From Phytophthora sp. 'mugwort' (lineage: Eukaryota; Oomycota; Peronosporomycetes; Peronosporales; Peronosporaceae): a stretch of DNA of 64,000 bases. Shown piece after piece: positions 10,474-20,835 of the stretch. The notes beneath the pieces were generated by a model, which worked only from the letters and a program-made list of their open reading frames with translations, did not search any database and was not told the origin of the DNA. Numbering within the stretch: the first letter of the stretch is position 1; every line of letters begins with the position of its first letter. The stretch covers positions 3,906,001-3,970,000 of the forward strand of contig JAUCEF010000001.1 of NCBI GenBank assembly GCA_033558025.1. Direction: 5' to 3'. The position numbers were made by a program, and so were the translations under genes.

Positions 10474-10929
10474 CGCGTGCATGTTCTTGAATCGCGTTAG
10501 CCGCTGCTGAAGCTGATCGCCACTCAAAGGCGCTGCGCTCATTGAAGCAGTTATAGAATCCAAGCCCGTCTGAAGAGCGTTGACGAGCTTAACAACTGGC
10601 TGCACATTTTGATTCGATGGTGACGTGGCTTTTGCTCGCGTTTGTATCGCCTGCAGCGGCTTGTTCTAGCCTGTCGTCCCCAATGTGAATGTTTAGCAAG
10701 ACTTCCCCGCTTAGCCTCAATCGCGAAGAAAACGCATAATTTAGTACAGCCCATAACCCCTCTTCAACAACAAAAGGATCGTTAGTGTAATTTCCTGATT
10801 GTGCCGACAAACAGGAAATGACACTAGGGAACCTTCGGCGCTCACGCCTTCCGTTGTGATACATGCACTTACCTTTGCGATACTTCTGATAGAGCTAGAC
10901 ATCAAAAACACCGAACAAAGATACATCAT
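10474..10929 (-). pseudogene. unidentified ORF end next to the Harbinger relic
   Basis: A coherent minus-strand frame reads VVKLVNALQTGLDSITASM, continues through SGDQLQQRLTRFKNMHAQ and stops at about 10474. Two overlapping open frames cover the upstream part to 10929. PIF/Harbinger elements usually carry a second ORF for a Myb/SANT-type DNA-binding protein facing the transposase, and the position and convergent direction fit that. No Myb motif is visible, so the link is inferred from place alone. Confidence 0.3.
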
Positions 10930-10972
10930 TAAATATTAGTGCCAATATTATAAAGCTGTAAGAGTAATTTAT

Positions 10973-11490
10973 CTAGCCAGCACCTTCACTTGATAACGCC
11001 TGCGACAGCGCCACGCGCTTGATTAGCTTGTGCTTGCAGTTTGTGTCGGGCTCGTGACCCCATGCTCCACACACGATCTTGTAGATGCGGAGGAATGGAG
11101 TTTGGTCGCAGCGTATCTTCTTGTGGAACCAGTCTGCGCGAAGAGCCGTTACGAATGCACGCGCCGAAAGGTCTAGGGGTGGTTGCCGGTTTCTATGTTT
11201 GTCCACAGAAGCGACAGCTGTGCTGATGCAGACTCCAATCAGTGATTGGCAATCCCAACAGCTAGAACAGCGACAGTGATGTCGTCGATGCACAGATGTT
11301 CTGTGGTCAGCGCACCTCGTCGAGGTATTCCCATAATACGTGTTTCGGAACGCGAACTAATACCAATCGGCACGATATACCGATCTAGCGTTTTATCCAA
11401 CAAGACGGTGTTCAATGCTTCAGCACAGAACACGTCCTCCAGCCCTCGGCCCCTGTTCAAGTGAGTCCACAGATTTTTTGCGAACATCAA
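10973..11490 (-). pseudogene. PIF/Harbinger-like transposase N-terminal relic
   Basis: The frame at 10973-11293 carries DLSARAFVTALRADWFHKK and then RCDQTPFLRIYKIVCGAW, the kind of helix-rich start seen before the Harbinger DDE core. The frame at 11239-11490, upstream on the same strand, overlaps it. No DDE core follows on this strand. It shares the DWFHKK block with the fragment at 5752-5958. Confidence 0.35.
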
Positions 11491-12959
11491 AACTCAGTGG
11501 GGTAGGTTTGATGGTGCGAACCCAGGGTATACAGCGCCAATCGTCCCGTGTTCCCTAAAAGTGGCTTGTTTGGAAACCACCGATCGGCTACCAGGCTAGC
11601 CAAACATCCGCTCTTTCCCGTCGACTAAAGTAGCGCTGCAAGCTCAGTATCAGTGTTTCCCTAGCACTAGCAAACCTTATCGGTGCATCCCTCAGGCGGG
11701 GAGTCTTTACGCTTCTTGGAACGACGTAAGAAAGCGAGGCATCGGTAGCCGCCACACCTTCTACGGCGATCGAGATCATTATTCATGGGCCGCCACGGTC
11801 ATGGTTACTTAGATAACGACCGCCACTGCGATGAAGCGCGGCGCTACCCGTGAGCCGGGTTCCTCGAAGAAGGCGAAGGTGTCCAGCAGCTCGAGTGAAC
11901 CAACACGATAGTGGTGGAGATGGTCCGCCTCCGCTTTGAAGAGGGCGACAGAAATCGCCGTCTGGAGTCTGCCGGCAACACAACGAAGGAAGTGCTGGCT
12001 TGGCAGCAGTTTACCAGCGCTTTCGATCCTTAGCTACGCAATTTTGCAATTCTGCGCACCAAACAAGTGGGTCATGCTTGTTTTGATCGGATTTTGCCGC
12101 TTCGAGGTAACCCATAAACTCGTTGGAATAACCGAAACGAAGACTTCGAATGCTCGGATCATCAATGGTAGGCGAGATTTCTTCTCCGTTTTCCGAACCC
12201 AGCAAGTCATTCCGACATACCAGCGGTATCGACACTCGGAGAACTATAAGGAGGATATATACGGGAATAGCATCCTGATGTCGGTGGTTGCCCTGATAAG
12301 TTGCGAGCATCCATTGCTGCTACATTCAGTAGCCACTACCTAGCCAGTTCAATCTCGTCTTGTTGAAGTAACTTCATCTTGTGAGAGTGAGGACCGAGGA
12401 TTGCAATCTAAACCTGATCAAAATATTCACTCCTGAAAAGCGCTTATTGGTGAAGTCAAAGATGATATCCCGTGCTCGATGCATAATGGGCAGTACGTCT
12501 AATTGAACTCTGGCGCCCGTCTAGTGCAGCCTGTTTGGCATATATTGCATATATTGCTTGGTCTCCCAACACCTTCTTGATTCGACGCAAAATGGTGAAC
12601 ACCAACGCCAAATTAGGATAATAACATCCCCCGAGCACCTTCGGCACGGCGGCTATCGGATCCAGTGAAGCCGCTAAGCATTTTTATCGCAAACCATTTA
12701 TTTGGTATTGAGTATTTATCTTGATCTAATCTTTTGAACTTTCGAGCGTCCAGAAGTACGTGAACAAACTATCCATGGGGGCATCCAGCTATAATCAAAC
12801 AACGAGCATATCTCGACACAAATTCCAACGCGTAGGGCAGTCCTTAATCAAATGAAGAGCTGGCAATTTTCATTCCTTGATCTGAATCTCATCAAGACGG
12901 GTTGCCGCCTTCGCGCTCATCCTCCGTGAACGTCACTGCTAGCCTTGCTGCAACTCGCT
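11491..12959. other. decayed repeat region without an identifiable gene
   Basis: Minus-strand frames at 11588-11779, 12011-12310 and 12456-12647 (the last including GGCYYPNLALVF) may be worn parts of the downstream half of the gypsy element that starts at 15983, since they lie in the right order and orientation. I cannot identify RNase H or integrase motifs in them, so I leave the stretch unassigned. Confidence 0.35.
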
Positions 12960-13182
12960 TGGCCCGTTTCCACTACCCAGAGTCAAATCAAGTCGCTTTT
13001 GCAAAGCCTTGACATGACCTGCATAGCTGACTAGGCTGTCGCGCATCCAGTTGCAGGTACAAAGAAACCGCAATAGGTCCCCAGGCAACGGCATGTCCTG
13101 CAGCGTCGCAATTCGAAGCGGATCTCGATGATCTTACCGCACCACTTCACAGAGGTTCGGAAAAGAGTTGACTTGGCGGCGC

Positions 13183-13586
13183 TCAGCTTGAGCCCAACTC
13201 ATTCATCAGCGAGAACAGCTCGCTGAGTTTCTCCACATAAGTATCCACGTCTTTCGCATAGAGCAACAGATTATCGATCCAAATCAGTAGATGCTTGTAG
13301 AGCAGGCTGGAAAAGCACTTCTCCATTGTTGTTAAAATACAATCCTGCATCACTGCATCTTGGGGAACCCGCGTCGGTGTGAATACTTTTGCGTCCGCCA
13401 TATAGCTCAGAATTTCGTGACTTTCCTTGGCTAGATGCAATTGCCAAAAACCCTTAATAAAATCAAACAAGCCGACAAACGCCATATCTCGGACGTGCTC
13501 CGTGATGACCTGCAAGATCGGCATCACTCCAGCGATTGCGTTCGTCACTGCATTGACGGGGCGGAAGTCGTTCGCCTGTCGGTACC
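13183..13586 (-). pseudogene. gypsy A reverse transcriptase palm domain
   Basis: From the insertion border the frame reads RQANDFRPVNAVTN, then FVGLFDFIKGFWQLHLA (first catalytic Asp region), FTPTRVPQDA and LLIWIDNLLLYAKDVD. The last is the usual Y/I-DD catalytic box with the second Asp changed to Asn (IDN). A loss around PQDAVMQD replaces the normal PQG...FQ block. Both changes predict an inactive enzyme. Confidence 0.75.
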
Positions 13587-13749
13587 GTAATCTAGGTGTC
13601 AAGTGTCACCCCCAGCGTGCAGATAAATCCCATGAGCAGGCTAAACTCAACATGCAGACTGTCCGGGTTAGGTCTCCGTTGACGGAGCGATGTCCATGTA
13701 CTTAGCAAAGTGTGTAAGTGTGTACGGTCATGCACATCCACTGTCAAAT

Positions 13750-14167
13750 AGGGCGAGTCGTGTGTACGCGGCGTTTTCTCGGAGACGGCTACTGCTACGG
13801 CGCTCGCGCTTAGGGATTCAGCTACACGGGTATGATAGCTAGCGGTGGGTACAATCTCAGGTATGTAGCGTGCTCGTGGACAAATGAGGTTTTGGGGTGC
13901 AACTGTTATTACTAATTTATTTTCTGCAATACCGTTAATAGGAAAAGATGTTGTTGATTGGCTTTGGGGTGGATTTGCTGTTGATAATCATACATTAAAT
14001 CGTCTCGTTGACCTTTTTTTGTTGAAAATTCATTTATTTATATATTTAATTTATTTTAAATGCAAAATTAACTAGCACGTGTGTCTTTTTTTTATTTGTA
14101 TGGAAATTTTAACAGGGCGGCGAGCATATGACTATGTGTGCGCAACGTTTTCTCGGAGATTGCTGCT
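13750..14167 (+). repeat. imperfect direct repeats (~50 bp) flanking the mitochondrial insert
   Basis: The copies at about 13750-13796 and 14113-14167 share AGGGCG, GTGTG(T/C)(A/G)CGC and CGTTTTCTCGGAGA in the same order. The AT-rich mitochondrial-like DNA lies between them. They may be an older tandem repeat of the element or a duplication made when the insert was captured. Confidence 0.55.
13875..14003 (+). pseudogene. cob: nuclear copy of mitochondrial cytochrome b fragment (NUMT)
   Basis: The translation from 13875 begins [16 protein letters not shown] and goes on through [18 protein letters not shown] and AVDNHTLNR. This is the Qo-site segment of cytochrome b, corresponding to about residues 136-178 of the yeast numbering. 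The DNA is AT-rich and uses AT-ending codons unlike every nuclear gene in the window. The match ends after TLNR. Another ~95 bp of very AT-rich DNA follows and may be a second mitochondrial piece. Relative to the family, Ser140 is Arg and the usual Asn-Pro is Asn-His. The piece has no start and cannot be functional. Confidence 0.9.
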
Positions 14168-14354
14168 GGGGCGAGGTGGTGTGAAGTTCACAGTGAACTG
14201 GTAGTGATTGTTATTCGTCTGGCCTGCTTGCGTGATATCTACAACACAGTGTGACAGTTAAATTTCACGGCAAATCCTTACTAAAGAGGCTTTCTAATTG
14301 GCCAAAACAACAGGGCGACAGTTAACAACGCCGGACACTTAACACCTAGATTAC

Positions 14355-14930
14355 GGTACTCGTCCTTTCCAGGCTTTCGCACCGACAGGGCTGAGCAAAT
14401 CCATCGACTCGAAGCGTTTACGTACACCCACCCCAACTTGACCAACTCTTTGTTGAAGTCTCGGAGGAATTGGCGAACATGATACTGCCTGGGCTTGCAT
14501 CGAAATGGGGTGGCACCCTTTTTCAACCTCAACTCCAACGGCGGAACTTTTGCGGGTGGGTCAGGCCCCAGCCGCCAGCGGCCAAATGTCGTATATGTAG
14601 ACAATAGTTCGCAGCCATCTTTCTCCTCCCGAGGAAAACGATTCTTCCTGGATGTAGCTATCATAGCTTCGACGGCCTGTCGAACCTCCTCGTCCGTCAC
14701 GCAGTCTATCCGACCGCCATCGTGCAATTTAATGTGCAACAAAACGGACCGGTCGGCAATTATTTTGTGCTTCTCGACCGTCTCACATACAACCGGAGTC
14801 TTCAGCTTGGTAGTTTGCATGACACCACCAGACTCCAACAATTATTTCAGTTTTCGAGCACTGATTACGCTCATCGCCGCCCCAGTATCCGCGCAGTAGG
14901 GCATGGACAACATCTCCTCAAGCTCAATGG
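14355..14930 (-). pseudogene. gypsy A protease and start of reverse transcriptase
   Basis: The protease motif YCADTGAAMSVISARKL lies upstream of the open frame 14841-14281. That frame has KVPPLELRLKKGATPF and PRQYHVRQFLRDFNKEL, the approach to the RT fingers, and reaches KPGKDEYR at the insertion border. The remaining codons of the frame (GVKCPALLTV onward) belong to the inserted element, not to the retrotransposon. Confidence 0.65.
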
Positions 14931-15263
14931 GCTTGTTGTGCTTGAGGAGGCAGTCCTTTATGCGCTTGAGTCTTCAGGCGTCACGACCAACCCTCCTTGG
15001 GCTTTGTTGCCGTCGCGACACTCGTGGATTCTATGAGAAGCTGCTTCTTTCATCCGTAGTGGCGGTTGGGCAGTGAGTCAGACAATGGTCTCCTTCGCAC
15101 TTCAGACAGCCTCCAGTCGGTGGGTTTGAGCTTTCCCATTTTCGAACCTTCTGTTGTCTTCCTTGCTTGGCTGCAAAATTACCTCCCTTTGTAGCTTGCT
15201 TGGGGCCACTTTCGATTTTGCGGTACTTGGAGCGAGGTTGAAAAAAGTCGCCTTCGTCCTTTT

Positions 15264-15983
15264 TTATCCGATCACCTTGGTCCTTGGGCTGTGAACGCTT
15301 GCAGCGTTGGCAGTCACGGTCCTGCTCAAGAGCTTTTCCAAGATGAGCCTGAACTGCCCCTCCTCGTTTGCTTTGGCTGATCTGGCCCGGTACTGATGGT
15401 CATTGCTATCTTCTCGCGAAGAATCCGCGGCTCCAACGAATGCACTAGCAAATTGCATTTGAGTCGAACTCCCTCCTTTCGGTGAAAAGTCCAGCCAACC
15501 TTGCTCTTCGATGAATTCTCTGCTTTTCGCGAAGAATTGTATCACCCGTTCCATGACGTCGCTCTCCGACATGTTCATCACGAAGTTTTCCTTGATCAGA
15601 GCAGCGGCGTCTGGTACTGAATTGTTCTTAACCAACGAAATGATCTCGTCGATCTTGCAGAGAATGAACTCGTCGCTTACGGTGTCGATGTTGACCTCCC
15701 GATCAAACTCACACCACACTTTAAGAATTCGCTTGTTGAAGGACTTCTTGACGCTCACTAACACCTCCGCCGTCTTCTCAGCGTCGTTCTTGCACCGCAT
15801 CGAAACTTCGTCCTCGTACTCTCGACGCAATTTTCGCCGTTGCACCAGAGCAGCGTGTGATGTGCCCTTGCGCTGAGGCGCGGCGAGTGGCATGAACAAA
15901 GCCGTCGGTACAGTCGAGCTTTTCGCAGCTTCACAGTTCTTGGAAGCCGACGGTGTCTGGTTACTTGTCTTCGATATCGTCAT
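15264..15983 (-). pseudogene. gag of gypsy element A
   Basis: The frame encodes 239 residues: a Ser/Thr/Lys-rich start, a helical mid-part (residues about 50-160) and a basic end. Downstream on the same strand lies a CCHC zinc knuckle at 15108-15070 (CLKCEGDHCLTHC), reached only through stops. Gag packages element RNA. The frame itself is intact, but its zinc knuckle is cut off by a stop after KVIG. Confidence 0.6.
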
Positions 15984-16890
15984 CTTGACCTTAGCACTGC
16001 CAAAGAATTCTTTGTAGTAGGTCGCACTTGAACAACATGAACACAGTCGGGGGAAGCTGGCACTCCCTTACGTTTCTTGCCGAATGTATTGTGCTGCTGG
16101 CCTTGTAGTAATAATAGAAGCGATAAAGTAAAACATGCACGCCAGCTAGCAGCTCTAAATTGCCATCACCAGCGTCCCAGTGATGGCGTCCTATCCCGAC
16201 GTCTAGCAGATACTCCCTACTGCAACCTGTACCATCTTGAGTTTACGAAACGCAGCGTGATCTGCTTCCGTGTCTGGTAGCCATGACACCATGCTGCGGC
16301 ACGGGAGCGGCAACCACACTGCTGTTTGGGCCACTGCATTGTGGATAAACGCTACCAGATGCTGGCCCCTATGCACTTTGCCGCACTCGACCGTATGACG
16401 TGTCGTGGTTGGCTTTCACGCCGCCACCCACTACACTTGCACGCGTCGTTGGCGCTCACCAGCCGGCGCACTCACGGGCGTCGTCTCCGTCGCCTTGGTT
16501 GTGCGCGCCTACGAAGGTAGTGCAGCAGCGGCGAACGGTCGGAAACCCGATAGGCTGTGCCGACCGCCGCCGTATCACGGGTAACCAATGCGCTCGGGGC
16601 TCTTACTCCTCTCGGCCTTCATTTTCCTCGCTGTCGTCTTGTTCGATGACTTACCCCAGACGCTGTTCACCTTATTCCTGGGCCTTGTCGTTCTCCCGAA
16701 GTGAAGTGTCGCATGGTCTTCGACAAACTATATTTTTTTTTCATTTTGCGGTTAATGGACGTTTAGTTACACCTCAACCTGTATTTTAAACACTTTTAAC
16801 ATTTAGGTTAAGATAATCGTTGGCAGGCGAACTTGTAATGCCGTGACAAGTTGCGCGGCATGATGTGGTTTGCCTTGTTTTGGCTCCTGA
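15984..16890. other. region between gypsy A gag and gypsy B
   Basis: The LTR and leader of gypsy A would be expected here, but I find no second copy to define them. No coding region is convincing. Around 16730 there is a T-rich run. Confidence 0.4.
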
Positions 16891-17098
16891 TGTCACGTAA
16901 TAAGCTGAAAGCAAACTGTGTCTTGGCAACTTGTGTGGTTGAAGGCGAAATGAAGACTGATTGCAGTGAAGTTTATGAAGGTGTAAGAAGTGCGCTCCTA
17001 GTGGTTACCTACGAGCATCGGTGATTGCTGAGGTGCGCCGATGCGACGCCGTAACTCGACGGTCGTCCGTTAGCAACGGAAGCTGTTCATCCATTACA
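16891..17098 (-). repeat. 3' LTR of gypsy B (minus orientation)
   Basis: This 208-bp LTR begins TGTCACGTAATAAG and ends CCATTACA on the plus strand. It aligns along its whole length with 21973-22181. Directly inside it (17099-17110) the minus strand reads AGGAGGGAC, a purine-rich tract in the place of the polypurine tract that primes plus-strand DNA. Confidence 0.9.
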
Positions 17099-18330
17099 GT
17101 CCCTCCTGTAGACGAGCCGTTGTCCTTGTGGACGGCAAGCTCGAAAGAAATTTTCGGATGAGACCCCGGACCTCATTGAGATTGTCGAGAGGCTCCCATG
17201 ATGGCTTGATAGTCGAGTCCAGCTAGCGTACGCGGTACTGTTGAATTGCGCGGCGCCTCCGGCGGCCCGTGATGGAGTGAATGAGGTGTTCCTCCTTGCC
17301 GTCCGCGACAATAACTCGAGGAACGCGATTGATACGTCGAGGGTTGACGTCGCGGTGGTAAGGTTCTTAGTAGCAAAACATGAAGTTCTGCAAACAGAGG
17401 CAGACCCGGTGGAAGTGTGAGTCGGTAACGCGATGGACCAGGGACAGCTTCGACTGTATAGGGTCCTAAAAATCGAACCTTGTCGCCGATAGCAAATGTT
17501 TGGTGTCGGCGGTCGATCGAAAGACTTGCTCATGTGTTGTTGTGCTGCTGCGGTTGCGTCCTGGGCTTCAATAAGGCGTGAGCGTTGGTGATCATCGAAG
17601 CTCGCTGCTGCTGGGGCAACCTTCGGCTGAACCGGTACAGCGAGATCCAGGACTGAACGAGGCTGATATCCGAGGTCAGCCTCAAATGGCGTCATTCCGA
17701 TTGCCGAGTGTGGGTGTGAATTGTAGGCGAATTCCGCAAAGTGGACGAATTGATCCCAGTCAGTCTGGTGAGGTCCGATAAATGACGAAAAAATTCGATC
17801 ACAAACTTGTTTGTCACGTCAGACTGGCCGTCAGTGGCTGGCTGCAAAGCTGAACTGAGCCGAAGCTGAGTGTCTTGAAGCTGCATGATGCCCGTCCACA
17901 GCTCTGAGGTGAATTTCACGTCTCTGTCACTGACAATCGTGCGGGGTAAACCATGCAAGCGTTGGTAAGATGAACAATATAGCTTAGCCAAATCAAATGC
18001 CGACGCGTCTGTGTGGGTAGGAAGAAAATGAGCCCTCTTCGTGAGTCGATCGACGATGACGAGAATTAATCAAACTTAGTATCCTGAGTCCGGTAGTCGC
18101 ACTAAGAAACCCATGCTGATGTCGCTCCAACGACTGTCAGGGATATCGAGGGTGTGCAAATGCCCTGGTCTCTTCCCGCGAGGAACCTTATTGTGCTGAC
18201 ACTGCTCACAAGAAGACATTTAAGCCTGAATATCCGCGAACATGCGGGGCCAATAGAATTTGGACGCCACGAGAAGTCGAGTCTTGTGTTGACCTGGATG
18301 GCCTCTTGTGACAACATCATGTTCCTCGAA
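17087..18330 (-). pseudogene. gypsy B integrase
   Basis: The zinc-binding start is seen at about 18330-18170 as HDVVTRGHPGQHKTRLLV followed by SSCEQCQHNKVPRGKRPGH (HHCC), with a TAA between the His and Cys pairs. The core follows in the frame at 17692-17991 with LPRTIVSDRDVKFTSELW and PATDGQSDVTN. The frame 17087-17695 starts MTPFEADLGYQPRSVL. Integrase inserts the element DNA into the host genome. Confidence 0.8.
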
Positions 18331-18467
18331 CAGTGACTGGTTTCGCAGCTCTGAATCGTCAGGAATGCAAAGACGACGGGGAGCCGCCGAATTCACTTAG
18401 AAGTAGAGAATACCGCCCTATAGCGAATATTTTGAGAGTCTGCTTGTTGACTCCGTGGAGTTGTCGC

Positions 18468-19010
18468 TCAATGAATGAAGAATTGGGCCAAAATGTGGGT
18501 CCTGCGGGTACTTTTGGCGACACTGGATAGGATACTTGATCGAGTTAGACGCTGGAACAGGAGTGCGCGGGGTTCGTTTTCCGAGGATTGTGTCGCCAGA
18601 GCTTGGAGGACCGACCGGAGGCTGACCGAGTGAGAAGAACCATCGGACCAGAGTGGGTTACGGGACATCGTGTCAGCGACTACGTTGGTTGAGCCGGCTA
18701 CCGATCGGAAGCAGGGCTGAAAAATTGCCAACTCGTTCAACTGCGAGCCAGGCGCTGCGGACACGTCTGCTGTGTAAGTATACTCTCGATCGTCTTGTGA
18801 TCCGTGTTGATGAAAAACGGGTTGTCGATCAAGTAGACCATCCAAATTGCATAGCATGAATGGCAGCTAGTAGTTCTTTCTCACGCGTCGGGTATAATTT
18901 CTCTGCCCGAGAGAGCTTCCGACCGCCGTACGCGATAATCTGATCCGAGCCATCATCGGCGACTTGAAACAGGTATCCGCCAATTGCAAAGTCGCTGGCA
19001 TCCATGTTTA
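18468..19010 (-). pseudogene. gypsy B RNase H
   Basis: On the minus strand from about 19010 the frame reads VNMDASDFAIGGYLFQVADD and later GGRKLSRAEKLYPTREKELL. These are the conserved Asp and Glu regions of the retroelement RNase H. The end of the domain (NELAIFQPCFRSVAGSTNVV, then ADTMSR) lies in another frame within 18468-18857. Confidence 0.8.
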
Positions 19011-19099
19011 CGTGAAAGGGCGGGTGAAATCTGGGTTCGCGAGCATTGTCGGTGACACCAGTCGAGCTTTGAGCTCCTTGAAAACTTTGTGATGAACGT

Positions 19100-19913
19100 C
19101 GCCAACCCCCGCGGGGTCCTTGCGACTTCAGCCTTTAGTCAGGTCAATAAGAGGCACGCTGAGTTCAGCAAAATCAGGACAGAAGCGAACGCAGATACAG
19201 GTCCCTAAAAATGACTGGAGCTCGTGCTTGGTTTTTGGCACGGGCCAGTTACGAATAAGCTCTGACTTTGCTGGGTCCATTCGAATGCCGTCTCGACCGA
19301 TCCGATCACCAAGACACGGAATTTCCGCAGCACAGAAAGTGCACTTGGAGAGCTTGATGATGAGCTGTTGGTCCCGGCAGCGCTCGAATACCTTCTCGAG
19401 AGCGACCAGGTGTTCCTCTACGGAATCGGTCGGGGTAAAGACGAAGGTGTCGTCAAAATAGGTCCTGCAGAAGTCTTGTTGATCAGCGAAATGTGCTGAA
19501 CCATCCGATTAAAAAATGAAGGACAGCTGGAAACTTCCATAGGGTGTGACGAGGGATTCGTATAAGCCGTCGGGTCGCAAAAACGGTATAAGGAACTGAA
19601 TCCTCGCGAAGGCGAATCTGGTAAAAGCCTCAGGTAGGTCCACGGCCGAAAAGACAGGTCCGGTCGCCATGGCATGGTAAATCTCGTCCTTGCGCGGAAT
19701 TGAATTCGCTGGGACTCGCACCTTCGTATTGATACCATGGAAATCATGGACGATGTGCCACTCGCCGTTGGCCTTGCGAACACATAAAGTTGGCGCACAG
19801 TAAGGTGAGCTGGACGGCCTGATGATCTTTGTGGCCACTATCTTAACTGTCCAGGCCCGGATAACATCGCGCGTTGCGGCAGATAGCGGATACTGCTTGC
19901 GGTGTACGAACAC
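19100..19913 (-). pseudogene. gypsy B reverse transcriptase
   Basis: The frame at 19509-19913 has IIRPSSSPYCAPTLCVRKA, HIVHDFHGINTKV and GPVFSAVDLPEAF (first catalytic Asp). The catalytic box TYFDDTFVFTPT lies at 19449-19457 in another frame, with both Asp residues kept. The enzyme would copy element RNA to DNA but is split by frameshifts. Confidence 0.85.
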
Positions 19914-20159
19914 GTCATCGTTGAGCTCAATCGTGCCTCCATACCGTCGAAGCGGCTGGTGGTATGAATGGCAGCTCAGAACGAAAATCGTTGTCCTTGT
20001 AGCGAATAGCGAGCGGGTACACCGGATTATCGACGAGATTATCCCAAGTCAGTTTGTTTGCAGGTTTATGAGTAGCGCCGGCAGATATAAAGAAGCAGTA
20101 CTCATTATCAGAAGCCCAAAAAGTTTTTCAGCTGCTTGGTAGATACCAAGCGAGTCATG

Positions 20160-20714
20160 CCGCGTGCAGACACTATATCCATGCTGGCGGATATAGTTGA
20201 GAGCGCCGTGTTCAGTAGTCCACGGAGCACGTCGAACGGATGGTTGGAGAGCACGACGAATTGTCCGAGCCCGAGGGACTTGCACGTACTGCTGAAAAGC
20301 GAGGCCGATGTCGGATGAGCGAGGACGGACAGTGCGTTCCAAGCAATCGATGTCGGGATTAGCAGATGAAAACCACGGCATACCAAGAAGTACATCGCGC
20401 CCTCGGGAATGTCATGAGGAAAGCCTCACTCTCGAAGGGCTCAAAGCCAGGAAGATTGATCGTAATAGTAGCAACTCGTCGCGGAATCGTAATGGACTTG
20501 CCACCACCGACTTGAACTTGCAGCGGAATAGGGAAATACGAACTTGAAGATGAAGTCGTGAGGCGAGTTGCGGAGATACTGCATTGAATGAGACTCCACA
20601 ATCGAGAAAGATAGAACAAACCAGGTCACTAATGGAGGATGACTGTTCCAGAAAACCATAGACACCATGTCGTTTGCGCTGCAGTCGAGGATTATCCATC
20701 GCATAGTTAAACAC
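20160..20714 (-). pseudogene. gypsy B aspartic protease
   Basis: The frame at 20412-20714 carries CSIFLDCGVSFNAVSPQLAS, a D-C/S-G-A/V-S type retropepsin active site. The rest of the domain is in the overlapping frames down to about 20160. It would cut the polyprotein. Confidence 0.65.
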
Positions 20715-20835
20715 ATGCGAGGTTGCGACCTCGTGGCTAGCAACATGATTGGCTGACTCACCTGAAGGTGTATGGTTATCACCAACAGGGGATTGCTCAG
20801 CGGGGCGCCAGCCGGCCGAGCCACTTAGTTTATTG

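Larger units (their letters stand above)
13587..14354. mobile_element. 768-bp TIR element inserted in gypsy A
   Basis: The two ends are inverted repeats of 21 bp that begin GTAATCTAGGTG and match at 20 of 21 positions. They sit between GGTACC at 13581-13586 and GGTACT at 14355-14360, a 6-bp target duplication with one mismatch. Removing the insert and one copy of the duplication joins the reverse-transcriptase frame as EYRQAND, so the insertion point is exact. The interior has no transposase, as in a MITE or other non-autonomous DNA transposon. It holds a fragment of mitochondrial cytochrome b. Confidence 0.85.
12960..15983 (-). mobile_element. degenerate Ty3/gypsy retrotransposon A, interrupted by a TIR element
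   Basis: On the minus strand the order is gag (15983-15264), zinc knuckle (15108-15070), aspartic protease (about 14930-14850), linker and start of reverse transcriptase (14841-14355), a 768-bp insertion (14354-13587), the rest of reverse transcriptase (13586-13183) and a connection region near 13110-12960. The last reads DMPLPGDLLRFL, typical of the stretch after the gypsy RT palm. I see no integrase and cannot place LTRs. Stops and frameshifts occur in every part. Confidence 0.75.
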
